Positions 1 through 6,435 of a DNA stretch of 6,435 bases are shown here, one piece after another. Position numbers and translations under genes: made by a program. The DNA is taken from assembly GCA_900766775.1 (NCBI GenBank), contig CAAFXN010000206.1:1-6435 (forward strand), read 5' to 3'. The notes beneath the pieces were generated by a model that was not told the origin of the DNA, did not search any database, and saw only the letters and a list, made by a program, of their open reading frames with translations. Numbering within the stretch: position 1 is the first letter of the stretch; every line of letters starts with the position of its first letter. This DNA is from Bacteroidales bacterium (lineage in GTDB: Bacteria; Bacteroidota; Bacteroidia; Bacteroidales; Paludibacteraceae).

Positions 1-90
1 ATAGTTAATGATTAGTTAGTGATTAGTTAGTGATTAGTTAGTGATTAGTTAGTGATTAGTTAGTGATTAGTTAACGATTAGTTAGTGATT
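1..90. repeat. 11-base tandem repeat array, unit GATTAGTTAGT
   Basis: Seven consecutive 11-base units occupy 10-86. Six are identical (GATTAGTTAGT), and the one at 65-75 ends in AAC instead of AGT. A degenerate partial copy lies at 1-9 with two mismatches, and a 4-base stub (GATT) at 87-90, after which the sequence becomes non-repetitive. The array reaches the window edge, so its true length is unknown. Because 11 is not a multiple of 3 and the unit contains TAG on the plus strand and TAA on the minus strand, every frame on both strands is closed: it is non-coding. It lies beyond the operon terminator. Confidence 0.95.
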
Positions 91-198
91 GCAGACCCGT
101 TATCGATACTGTTCCGTACCCGAGTAGAGACAAATATCGCTGCCTAAAACGCCAAAAAACTGCGGCTATTCACTCCTTTCGCCATTTTTTACATACAA
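91..198. other. Intergenic spacer with no definite feature
   Basis: Unique sequence between the tandem repeat array and the operon terminator. I see no credible coding region on either strand, no second terminator and no RNA gene. On the minus strand, GATATTTG (complement of 133-140) matches seven of the eight positions of the expected form of the Bacteroidetes -7 element (TAnnTTTG), but no TTTG lies at the expected distance upstream. It is therefore not called as a promoter. Confidence 0.6.
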
Positions 199-235
199 AA
201 GAGACTGTCTAACTCAATCGGTTAGACAGCCTCTC
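199..235 (-). terminator. Rho-independent terminator of the susCD-lipoprotein operon
   Basis: Twenty bases past the lipoprotein stop, the minus-strand RNA can form an uninterrupted 15-bp stem (arms 221-235 and 199-213) around a 7-base loop, followed by a short run of U (UUUU from 200-197, overlapping the last pairs). Two of the fifteen pairs are G-U in the minus-strand RNA and would be A-C mismatches in a plus-strand RNA. The plus side also lacks a U run, so the element works in one direction only. It is the only clear terminator in the window and marks the operon end. Confidence 0.9.
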
Positions 236-255
236 AATATTCAAAACGCTATTGC

Positions 256-1422
256 TTATTTGCGATACAGAGCGTTCATTTTCATGTTGTTAACTTGCTT
301 AACAGCGTAGTCCGCATTGCGATACAAGTTCTTGTTGCCTACGAACATAGCGCCTGCGTTCTCCTCGCCATTATCCTCAGCCACTACATTAGTGTAGTTC
401 TTGTTAATAATACGCATATCATAGGGTTCAACAAGGCTCTCTACGTAGCCCGAGTCATTGACATTGCAGAGCAGACCGTAGAGACGGTTCTCGTTCACAT
501 AGTCGTACCAGTCAATGGTGATTTCGTATTGCAACTCATCGTTCTCGTTGTCGTATATGTGTGCCTTTGCTACATTGCCGAGATTCCAACTCTGGTCCTC
601 CTCTTCGAAGTCCATAATGAAAATTTGAGTACCTACCTGTGAGTTCAAATACAGGTCCGCAATCTCTTGAGTCAGTTCTTCGGTAGCGGGGTCAATAATT
701 GCTTTCCAGAAGTCGCCATAACTTTGCAAATCAGTAAGTTCACCTGACAATGCGGTGTAAGGAGCAATGGTGTCCTCGGGATTAGGAGCAATGTAGAAGC
801 CTTTGCTATTGCCTACGTAGTAGCCTTGGTACTGTCCCTCGGTAATCCAGAAGACAGGAAGTTCTGCAATGAAGAAGTAACCTGCACCACCGAAGCCGGT
901 ACCATTCACAAAGGAAACGTTGTTGTCCCAAGCATACATGGTGATGTAGCCTAATTGGCATTTATATGTAGCACCGCTGGTCATCTCGATGTCTTGCTCT
1001 GTACCCGGAATCATCTCGGGAGAACCGAAGAGACCATAACTCAACAGTTGGTAGTTGTCCAATGCAGCGTCATTGGTAACATTCACCAGGCAGGTGTCGG
1101 GAGTGCAACCTTCTACTGATACTACGATGTTTGCAGTACCGGGAGCAACAGCGGTTACGATACCGTTCTTTACGGAAGCAACGCTGTCGTTGTCAGAAGT
1201 CCAAACAAATGTAACTGCCGTAGTCGGAGCGGGAGAAACGGTAGCTGTGAGTTTCTCGGTCTGACCTACACTCATAAGAAGCGTCTCGGGAGCAACTTTT
1301 ACCACCGATACTACGGTATCGTCGCCATCATTGCCATTACCACCGGGGTTGTTAATGGGCTCGCAACTGGTGAATGCCACCATTGCGATTGCGCTAAGCG
1401 CAAGCATAAAATACTTTTTCAT
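256..1422 (-). CDS. Surface lipoprotein with Big_2 Ig-like domain, SusE-position accessory protein
   Basis: Predicted lipoprotein of 388 aa, third gene of the susCD operon, starting 33 bases after the susD stop. Seen: a type II signal peptide with probable lipidation at Cys20 (AFTSC); an Asn/Gly/Asp-rich tether at about 21-36; and one bacterial Ig-like group 2 (Big_2) domain at about 37-116, with the hallmarks LMSVGQTEKLTATVSP, W74-S76, a VASV then GIVTAVAPGTANI core, and a terminal VNV strand. Cys106 and Cys111 could form a disulfide. The remaining 270 residues (117-388) match no family I recognise. They are acidic, rich in Tyr, Trp and Phe, and have Cys155 and Cys319. In sus-like operons this slot usually holds SusE or a surface glycan-binding protein, often built as an Ig-like spacer plus a binding module. 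By analogy this is probably a ligand-binding surface protein, but that role is inference from position and architecture. Acidic residues after the lipidated Cys are compatible with surface export. A strong terminator follows. Confidence 0.9.
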   Translation of the reverse strand: MKKYFMLALSAIAMVAFTSCEPINNPGGNGNDGDDTVVSVVKVAPETLLMSVGQTEKLTATVSPAPTTAVTFVWTSDNDSVASVKNGIVTAVAPGTANIVVSVEGCTPDTCLVNVTNDAALDNYQLLSYGLFGSPEMIPGTEQDIEMTSGATYKCQLGYITMYAWDNNVSFVNGTGFGGAGYFFIAELPVFWITEGQYQGYYVGNSKGFYIAPNPEDTIAPYTALSGELTDLQSYGDFWKAIIDPATEELTQEIADLYLNSQVGTQIFIMDFEEEDQSWNLGNVAKAHIYDNENDELQYEITIDWYDYVNENRLYGLLCNVNDSGYVESLVEPYDMRIINKNYTNVVAEDNGEENAGAMFVGNKNLYRNADYAVKQVNNMKMNALYRK

Positions 1423-1455
1423 AACTTAAAAAATAGTTTGTTGTTAGTTGATTAT

Positions 1456-3033
1456 TTATTGTTTTGTTGCCAAATCGGTTGTTTGACGCAGATAAGGGTT
1501 GTACATTGTCTCACCGGTAGGAATCTCGAAGGTGGTGATACCGGCCTGGAAGGGCGATTGGCTGGAGCGGCTCTTGTACATGTGGTTGTCTCCGCGCTCC
1601 ACTTCTTTGCCCCAACGACGGAAAGTCTGCAAGCCGCGACCCTCGCCCCAGAGTTCCACGCGCCAGTTGTAGCGGATGGCTTCACCTAATGCTTCGTGGT
1701 CGGACAAAGTAGCCAAATAAGCCTCCAACGCTGCTTCCTGACCGTCTTTGTAACGCTCTTTCAGCAGGTCCTTCAAGCGCTCCAAGGCTTTCACATCGTC
1801 ATTATTGCGCCATGCAGCCTCTGCGGCAATCAGGTACGCTTCCTCCACGCGCATATACACAAGGTCGCTCAACCAATCGCGGTCTGCCATAGGCTCTGTG
1901 CTTGAAGCAGAGAAGAACTTGCCATCAGGGGCGTATTGATAGTTGGGGTCTGCCTTGGGGTTAGCGTTGTAGTAGTTGTTCCACCAGCCCTCGCGGATGT
2001 CCCACTTCATGTCCTGAATCTGCTTATACAAGTTCGCGTCAATTCCTTTCACATCGCCTGCCGAAGCATAGGAGTAGGAGTAGATATCGCATTGACCGAA
2101 GAAGGAAGCCAACGAGGTGGTGTTCTCCACCGTTACATCCAATCCCCAAATCCACGACTTGGTGTCCTTGTTGTTGAAGCCGTTGGTCAGCACTTCTGCG
2201 CGGGGAAGAAGCTCTGCTGTAGTCGTTCCGAGCAGATCCTCTGCCTGCTTCAGTGCGTTCTCGTAATCGCCTTTGTTCAGGTAGGAATAAGCCAAGGTCA
2301 TGCGTGCAACATCTATGTTCGCTTCCAACTTGTTGCTACCGCGATCTACCTCGTTAAAAACGGAGAAGTATTGTATTGCGTCAAGCAAGTCTTGTTCCAC
2401 TCGCAGATACACATCCGCTGCCGTAGAACGCGGAGCACCCAAGATGGTGTCTGCGCGGGTGTCGTCTTCCGTATAGACAGGTACAGACAACTCCGTATTG
2501 ATGTCTATCTCATCAATGGTCTTGCAGAAGAAGCGTTGCAGTCCCGCATATGCCCATCCGCGCATGGTCAGCAGTTGCGCATAATAGTAGCCGTTGGTGT
2601 ACTCCTCATCTGTCATAGTCTTGGCAGCATCTGCATCTGCTTCAGGAATACCCGACGCCTCCAATCCATTGATTCCCTTATTGCAAAGGCGGATGATTCC
2701 GTAATAGTAACTCCAAAAATAGGCGCGACGACCATAGGTCTGCATCTGCTCATCGCTTACAAACCAACCATAGCGCTGCGACTTCATAGCGATATCGCTA
2801 CTGAGCAAATCGGTCGCTAAATCGATGCTGCGTTGACCGAAGTAGTCGTGCGCGCCACCATACTCGTACAACTTGGAATACACGCCGCGCACCGTACCTG
2901 CCAGTTTATCATCCATCTGCTCGTACTGACCTTCGGTGATGGTGCTACCGCTTGGCAATTGGTTCAAGTCACAACCTACCAATGCCAATGCCAATGCCAA
3001 CGTAGCCGTCAGTATATAAAATCTTGTTTTCAT
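1456..3033 (-). CDS. SusD/RagB-family nutrient-binding outer membrane lipoprotein
   Basis: Surface lipoprotein that acts as the substrate-binding lid over the SusC barrel. Seen in the 525-aa product: a type II signal peptide with lipobox LVGC, lipidated at Cys21 and followed by DLNQLP, a common SusD-like N-terminus. A TPR-like helical pair lies at 248-268 (AYSYLNKGDYENALKQAEDL). The helix RVEEAYLIAAEA (395-406) and the block RVELWGEGRGLQTFRRWGK (458-476) match the conserved SusD_RagB C-terminal core, and the tail IPTGETMYNPYLRQ (505-516) fits the usual ending. Length is typical and both termini are intact. It begins 30 bases after the susC stop, so the pair is probably cotranscribed and translated together; only a weak purine stretch (AGAAGAA) precedes the ATG. 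The hydrophobic core of the signal peptide is made from a perfect hexanucleotide repeat (separate entry). Ligand specificity cannot be inferred from these motifs. Confidence 0.96.
   Translation of the reverse strand: MKTRFYILTATLALALALVGCDLNQLPSGSTITEGQYEQMDDKLAGTVRGVYSKLYEYGGAHDYFGQRSIDLATDLLSSDIAMKSQRYGWFVSDEQMQTYGRRAYFWSYYYGIIRLCNKGINGLEASGIPEADADAAKTMTDEEYTNGYYYAQLLTMRGWAYAGLQRFFCKTIDEIDINTELSVPVYTEDDTRADTILGAPRSTAADVYLRVEQDLLDAIQYFSVFNEVDRGSNKLEANIDVARMTLAYSYLNKGDYENALKQAEDLLGTTTAELLPRAEVLTNGFNNKDTKSWIWGLDVTVENTTSLASFFGQCDIYSYSYASAGDVKGIDANLYKQIQDMKWDIREGWWNNYYNANPKADPNYQYAPDGKFFSASSTEPMADRDWLSDLVYMRVEEAYLIAAEAAWRNNDDVKALERLKDLLKERYKDGQEAALEAYLATLSDHEALGEAIRYNWRVELWGEGRGLQTFRRWGKEVERGDNHMYKSRSSQSPFQAGITTFEIPTGETMYNPYLRQTTDLATKQ
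2980..3000 (-). repeat. Hexanucleotide repeat TTGGCA in the SusD signal peptide
   Basis: On the coding strand, three perfect TTGGCA units plus a further TTG encode LALALAL (residues 12-18), the hydrophobic core of the lipoprotein signal peptide. The unit is two codons long, so gain or loss by slippage would lengthen or shorten the core by Leu-Ala without shifting the frame. Confidence 0.9.
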
Positions 3034-3063
3034 TGCTTTATTCTTCTATTTATCAGTTAGACA

Positions 3064-6000
3064 TTAGAAAGATAGTTTAATACCACCCATAATGGTTGAC
3101 AGCGGGCTGTAGCCGTGGGTGTCAGATGAACCCGTGAACGAGGTCATCGGGTTGTAACCCTTGCGAGCAGTCAATATAGCCAAGTTGCTTGCGCTGACAT
3201 AGATGTTCAAGCGGTTCAGTTTGATTTTCTCAATCAACTTCTTGGGGAAGTTGTAACCTACCTGAATATCATTGAGCGAGAGGTAAGAGTTGCTTGTCAG
3301 GAAGCGGGTGGAGGTCATGTTAGTGAAGGAAGCATAGTCGCCCATTCCGTTGGTCAACTTAGGAATGTTGGTATCCTGATTCATTTCCGTCCACGAGTTA
3401 AGCATGTCCATGTGCCAGTTGTGTCCGCCTACAACGCCGTCGTCCATCAACGTCATATAGGTGTAGTCATAGCCGTAGCCACCGATACGATAAGAGCACG
3501 AAGCCGAGATGGTTACACCATATACCTCCAAGTCGATACCGAAACCACCGTCCAAGTCGGGCAGATAAGACTGACCGGTATATTGCAGGGTGGCAAACGA
3601 AGCGTTGTTCGTGCTATCGCATTTAAGGTATTCCTTGGGATCCTTGCCCGGATTATCCAATTCCCATTGGTAGAGCGAAGGAATGTAGTTGCGCTCATTG
3701 TTATCCAATGGAGCACCTAACTCTCCCTTTTCGGGGTCAAACCACGCTTCGTACCGTGCTTCACCCTTATCGTTGATACCGGCATACACATAGGTGTAGT
3801 GGTCGTACATAGAGTGCCCTACGGACATGGCGCCCGACATCTGCTGACGCACAGGAGTACCATCTGCCTTATAATAGTCAATAGGCATCTCCAACATCTT
3901 GTTCGTGTAGTGCGCTCCGTTGAGACGGATATCCAACTTCACGTTACGGGTATCTACCGCATGTACCTTGAAACCAAACTCCACACCTTGGTTCACCATC
4001 TTCGCATCGTTTACGGGCAGCGAACTATATCCCAAAGAGGGGGCTACAGCACGACTGAAGAGCAGGTTGTTAGTCAGTTTGTAGAAATAATCCAACTCTA
4101 CATCTAACCACTTGCCAACAGAGAACTCTAATCCGAGGTCGGTGATGTTCGCACGCTCCCAAGTGATGTTTTCATTACCCTTGCTACCCCATACATAGCC
4201 TATCTCGCCGTTCACATTCTCAATCGTATAGAGGTCTGTGTAAGAATACAAGGAATTTACTTGGTTACCCAACTCACCCCAACTCAAACGCAACTTACCG
4301 TCTTTCAGGTACTCACGAGCAGGCTCGCAGAAGTCTTCATTGGTGAATGTCCATGCCACACCCACGGAGCCGAAATGGCCCCAGCGGTTCTGAGGCGCAT
4401 AGCGGGAAGAACCGTCCGCACGATAGTTGGCGGTGATAGCATAACGCTCTTTGTAACTATACATCGCCGATACCAACCACGAATCCAAAGCAAAGCGGTT
4501 AGTGGTACCGGATACATCGTTCATCTGGATAGCATTACCCAACTCAAGGCTGCTGCCGTCTGCCAAGTAGGACTTATAGCCGTACATATAACCAAACTGG
4601 TAAATGTAGTTCTCATGTCCTGCCATCACACGGATAGTATGGTCTCCAAACTCCTTGTTGTACTCCAACAACTCCTGTGCAGAGATAGTCAGCAAGAAAT
4701 CATCCTCTTGCAGAATACGACCAATCCCCTCTGCATCACCATAATACTTGTTCGTAAGTTGGCTGCCTTTTTGGTTCATGTAGTGAATACCGGCATTCAC
4801 CGTGAACTTCAAGCCATCGTACAACTTGAACTCCAATGTTCCTTTGGCATCCAATGTGTTCGTTACATAGCGTTCTTTATCCAAGCGCAGTGAACCGGCA
4901 GGGTTGATACCGAAACCGAAACTACGGTTCAAGGTCGTGCCATAGTCGTATGCCAACATTCCCGTGCGCGGGTCAGTATAGGTCTCGCCGTTCTCGTTGC
5001 GCAGATAAACGGGATAAATCGCAGGAATGGCATTCACATAGTAGAAACCATTGTTCATCGCACCATCGCCGTCTTGGTCAGGTGAGTTCATATCCGAGTA
5101 AGCATAGGATAAATTCACATTTCCTTTCAGCCATTTCTTAGGCTTGAAGTCTATGTTGCTGCGTACCGTGAAACGGTTGTAGTCAGAAGCCTGGTAGTAA
5201 CCTTCGTCCATCAGGTAGCCGATGCTGGTATAGTAGTTCACTTTCTCTGTACCGCCATGGAACTTGATGCTGGCATCTACCTTTTGACCTACGCGGAAAA
5301 TAGCGTCTTTCCACGATTCCAACTGCTCATAACCTTTGCGGCGGGTGAAGGGGGACATAAAGTTGGGGTCGGCTCCATATCTTGCCAGCGATTTGCCGTC
5401 CGCAGAGGCTTCTGCCGAGATTAAGAAACGACCTTCTTCCTCCCACAAGTTATAGCCTTTGGGCAGACCGCTATTGCTATAGAGTGCCTTGTTGGCTGCA
5501 TCTATGGCTGAACTTACGGTAGAACCGGTGGAACGAAAACCATTATAAAGCGCAAGCCACGACATTTCCACGTATTGCTCAGGGCTGGAGATAGTTTCGT
5601 ACATAGGCAACAAACGCATGTTCGCACCATACTTCACATCCACATCTATCTTCCCCTCATCGCCGGAGTTACCTTTCTTCGTAGTGATGACAATCACACC
5701 GTTAGCACCACGCGAACCATAGAGAGAGGTGGCGGTTGCGTCTTTCAAAGTTGTCACTGAAGCGATATCACCCGGGTCAATAGACGAGATGTCGCCGTCG
5801 TAGGTAACACCATCCACCACGTACAGCGGCGTGCTGCTACCATTGAGCGAACCCACACCGCGCACCACAATGGTGGCGTTGGTTCCCGGCTGACCGCTGG
5901 TATTGATAACTTGCACACCGGCTACCTCTCCGGTCAAAGCCTTGGATATCTCGGTCGGGCTCTTTTTCTCTATCGTCTCGGCATCCACTGCCTGCGCCGA

Positions 6001-6345
6001 ACCGGCATAACTACCCTTCGACACATTACCGTAACCGGTTACCACCACCTCTTGGATTACCTCGGTGGCTTCGTGCAACACTACGCGCACGTTGCGCTTG
6101 ACGGCTACTTCTTGCGTTTGCATTCCGACATAACTTACTACCAACACGGTAGCATCATCGGGTACCGTCAGGAAGAACTCGCCATCGTAGTCGGTAATCG
6201 TACCCAGGGTCCCACCCTTCACTTGGATACTTGCACCGATAATAGGCTCGTTCTTCTCATCTACTACCACACCGCTAACCTGCTGCTCCGCCATCATCAC
6301 GATGCTGAGCATACATAGCGCCATAAGTGTAAAGAACTTTTTCAT
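3064..6345 (-). CDS. SusC/RagA-family TonB-dependent outer membrane transporter
   Basis: Outer-membrane beta-barrel that imports an oligomeric nutrient using TonB energy, paired with the SusD-like lid encoded just downstream. Seen in the 1093-aa product: a signal peptide with probable cleavage after Ala19; a carboxypeptidase-D regulatory-like domain at about 22-92; a TonB-box-like segment EVVVTGYG at 99-106; and a plug at about 110-225 with PLYVVDGV (173-180) and the SusC/RagA signature region 194-225 (LKDATATSLYGSRGANGV). The barrel follows, with family motifs such as LRLSWGELGNQ (685-695), NQGVEFGF (785-792) and SNLAI near 1053, and ends in a C-terminal Phe typical of Omp85-assembled barrels. 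Length is normal for the family. No STN domain precedes the CarboxypepD-like domain, so classical ECF-sigma signalling is not expected. The start is fixed by the signal peptide; upstream is AT-rich without a Shine-Dalgarno sequence. A DQDGDG loop at 423-428 could bind calcium. The substrate is unknown, so no symbol is given. Confidence 0.97.
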   Translation of the reverse strand: MKKFFTLMALCMLSIVMMAEQQVSGVVVDEKNEPIIGASIQVKGGTLGTITDYDGEFFLTVPDDATVLVVSYVGMQTQEVAVKRNVRVVLHEATEVIQEVVVTGYGNVSKGSYAGSAQAVDAETIEKKSPTEISKALTGEVAGVQVINTSGQPGTNATIVVRGVGSLNGSSTPLYVVDGVTYDGDISSIDPGDIASVTTLKDATATSLYGSRGANGVIVITTKKGNSGDEGKIDVDVKYGANMRLLPMYETISSPEQYVEMSWLALYNGFRSTGSTVSSAIDAANKALYSNSGLPKGYNLWEEEGRFLISAEASADGKSLARYGADPNFMSPFTRRKGYEQLESWKDAIFRVGQKVDASIKFHGGTEKVNYYTSIGYLMDEGYYQASDYNRFTVRSNIDFKPKKWLKGNVNLSYAYSDMNSPDQDGDGAMNNGFYYVNAIPAIYPVYLRNENGETYTDPRTGMLAYDYGTTLNRSFGFGINPAGSLRLDKERYVTNTLDAKGTLEFKLYDGLKFTVNAGIHYMNQKGSQLTNKYYGDAEGIGRILQEDDFLLTISAQELLEYNKEFGDHTIRVMAGHENYIYQFGYMYGYKSYLADGSSLELGNAIQMNDVSGTTNRFALDSWLVSAMYSYKERYAITANYRADGSSRYAPQNRWGHFGSVGVAWTFTNEDFCEPAREYLKDGKLRLSWGELGNQVNSLYSYTDLYTIENVNGEIGYVWGSKGNENITWERANITDLGLEFSVGKWLDVELDYFYKLTNNLLFSRAVAPSLGYSSLPVNDAKMVNQGVEFGFKVHAVDTRNVKLDIRLNGAHYTNKMLEMPIDYYKADGTPVRQQMSGAMSVGHSMYDHYTYVYAGINDKGEARYEAWFDPEKGELGAPLDNNERNYIPSLYQWELDNPGKDPKEYLKCDSTNNASFATLQYTGQSYLPDLDGGFGIDLEVYGVTISASCSYRIGGYGYDYTYMTLMDDGVVGGHNWHMDMLNSWTEMNQDTNIPKLTNGMGDYASFTNMTSTRFLTSNSYLSLNDIQVGYNFPKKLIEKIKLNRLNIYVSASNLAILTARKGYNPMTSFTGSSDTHGYSPLSTIMGGIKLSF

Positions 6346-6435
6346 CCGTTTGTTTATTAAAAGTTTTGTTATCTAATTTGCTCGTTTTTTGCAGTATCTC
6401 CTCCCTACTGCTGACTATTTGCTATTTGGGATTTC
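6346..6435 (-). other. 5' leader of the susC-like operon, promoter not identified
   Basis: Non-coding AT-rich sequence upstream of susC; all three minus-strand frames meet a stop soon after the window edge. The coding strand contains no TTTG at all, so neither the Bacteroidetes -7 (TAnnTTTG) nor the -33 (TTTG) element is present here. The promoter is therefore either divergent in sequence or, more likely, outside the window. The last bases before the ATG (AATAAACAAACGG) are A-rich with no Shine-Dalgarno sequence, as is common in this phylum. Confidence 0.7.
6391..6411 (-). promoter_or_regulatory. Interrupted palindrome in the susC leader
   Basis: A perfect 6-base inverted repeat (GCAGTA / TACTGC) flanks a 9-base centre that reads GGGAGGAGA on the coding strand, 45 to 65 bases upstream of the susC start. 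On the minus strand it is followed by AAAAAA rather than U, so it is not a terminator for the operon. It could be an RNA hairpin presenting a purine-rich loop, or an operator for a dimeric regulator. A short inverted repeat of this size can also occur by chance. Confidence 0.35.

Noticed and set aside
85..147. Short plus-strand frame opening with GTG at the end of the repeat array
   Set aside because: Only about 20 codons, starting inside the repeat, with no ribosome binding site and no recognisable product.
1443..1454. GTTAGTTGATTA in the susD-lipoprotein gap resembles the repeat-array junction GTTAGTGATTA
   Set aside because: It is a single copy with a one-base insertion in a short AT-rich spacer; chance similarity is enough to explain it.
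1936..2820. Long plus-strand open frame (294 codons) antisense to the susD-like gene
   Set aside because: It lies wholly inside a confidently identified gene, has low-complexity Val/Ile/Leu-rich composition, no recognisable domain and no start context. It is a shadow of the codon bias of the minus-strand gene.
4261..4893. Plus-strand open frame (210 codons) antisense to the susC-like gene
   Set aside because: Same reasoning: fully nested in the barrel-coding region, with no family resemblance and no promoter or spacing consistent with a real gene.
6391..6411. Leader palindrome as a terminator or attenuator
   Set aside because: On the coding strand it is followed by a run of A, not U, and the stem is only 6 bp with a 9-base loop; it does not fit an intrinsic terminator in either direction.
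6346..6435. TTTG-rich plus strand as a possible divergent promoter
   Set aside because: Several TTTG occurrences exist, but none completes the TAnnTTTG form with a TTTG at the usual upstream distance, and no plus-strand gene is visible to be driven by it.

Overview
This window looks like a chromosomal piece of a Bacteroidota genome, most likely order Bacteroidales. It holds one complete nutrient-uptake cassette, read entirely from the minus strand. The assignment rests on three things: an adjacent SusC-type TonB-dependent transporter and SusD-type surface lipoprotein, which is a hallmark of this phylum; AT-rich leaders with no convincing Shine-Dalgarno sequence; and lipoprotein signal peptides typical of the group. 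I cannot name a genus.

Layout in the direction of transcription (right to left): a 90-base leader (6435-6346) with a small interrupted palindrome; susC-like gene (6345-3064, 1093 aa); 30-base gap; susD-like gene (3033-1456, 525 aa); 33-base gap; a lipoprotein gene with one bacterial Ig-like (Big_2) domain and an unrecognised C-terminal half (1422-256, 388 aa); a strong minus-strand intrinsic terminator (235-199); then about 110 bases in which I see nothing definite; and an 11-base tandem repeat array (about 1-90) that runs to the window edge. The short gaps and the single terminator after the third gene suggest one operon.

How the genes probably work together: SusC forms the outer-membrane barrel, energised by TonB, and SusD sits over it as a hinged lid that captures ligand. 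The third lipoprotein occupies the place held by SusE in the sus operon and by surface glycan-binding proteins in many related loci, so it is likely an accessory ligand-binding or surface protein. The substrate cannot be read from this window: no glycoside hydrolase, polysaccharide lyase, sulfatase, peptidase or dedicated regulator lies inside it. SusC lacks the N-terminal STN signalling domain, so direct ECF-sigma/anti-sigma signalling through this transporter is unlikely.

I found no clear undescribed system. The items most worth a second look are the unassigned C-terminal region of the third protein, the 11-base repeat array, the leader palindrome, and a hexanucleotide repeat that builds the hydrophobic core of the SusD signal peptide.
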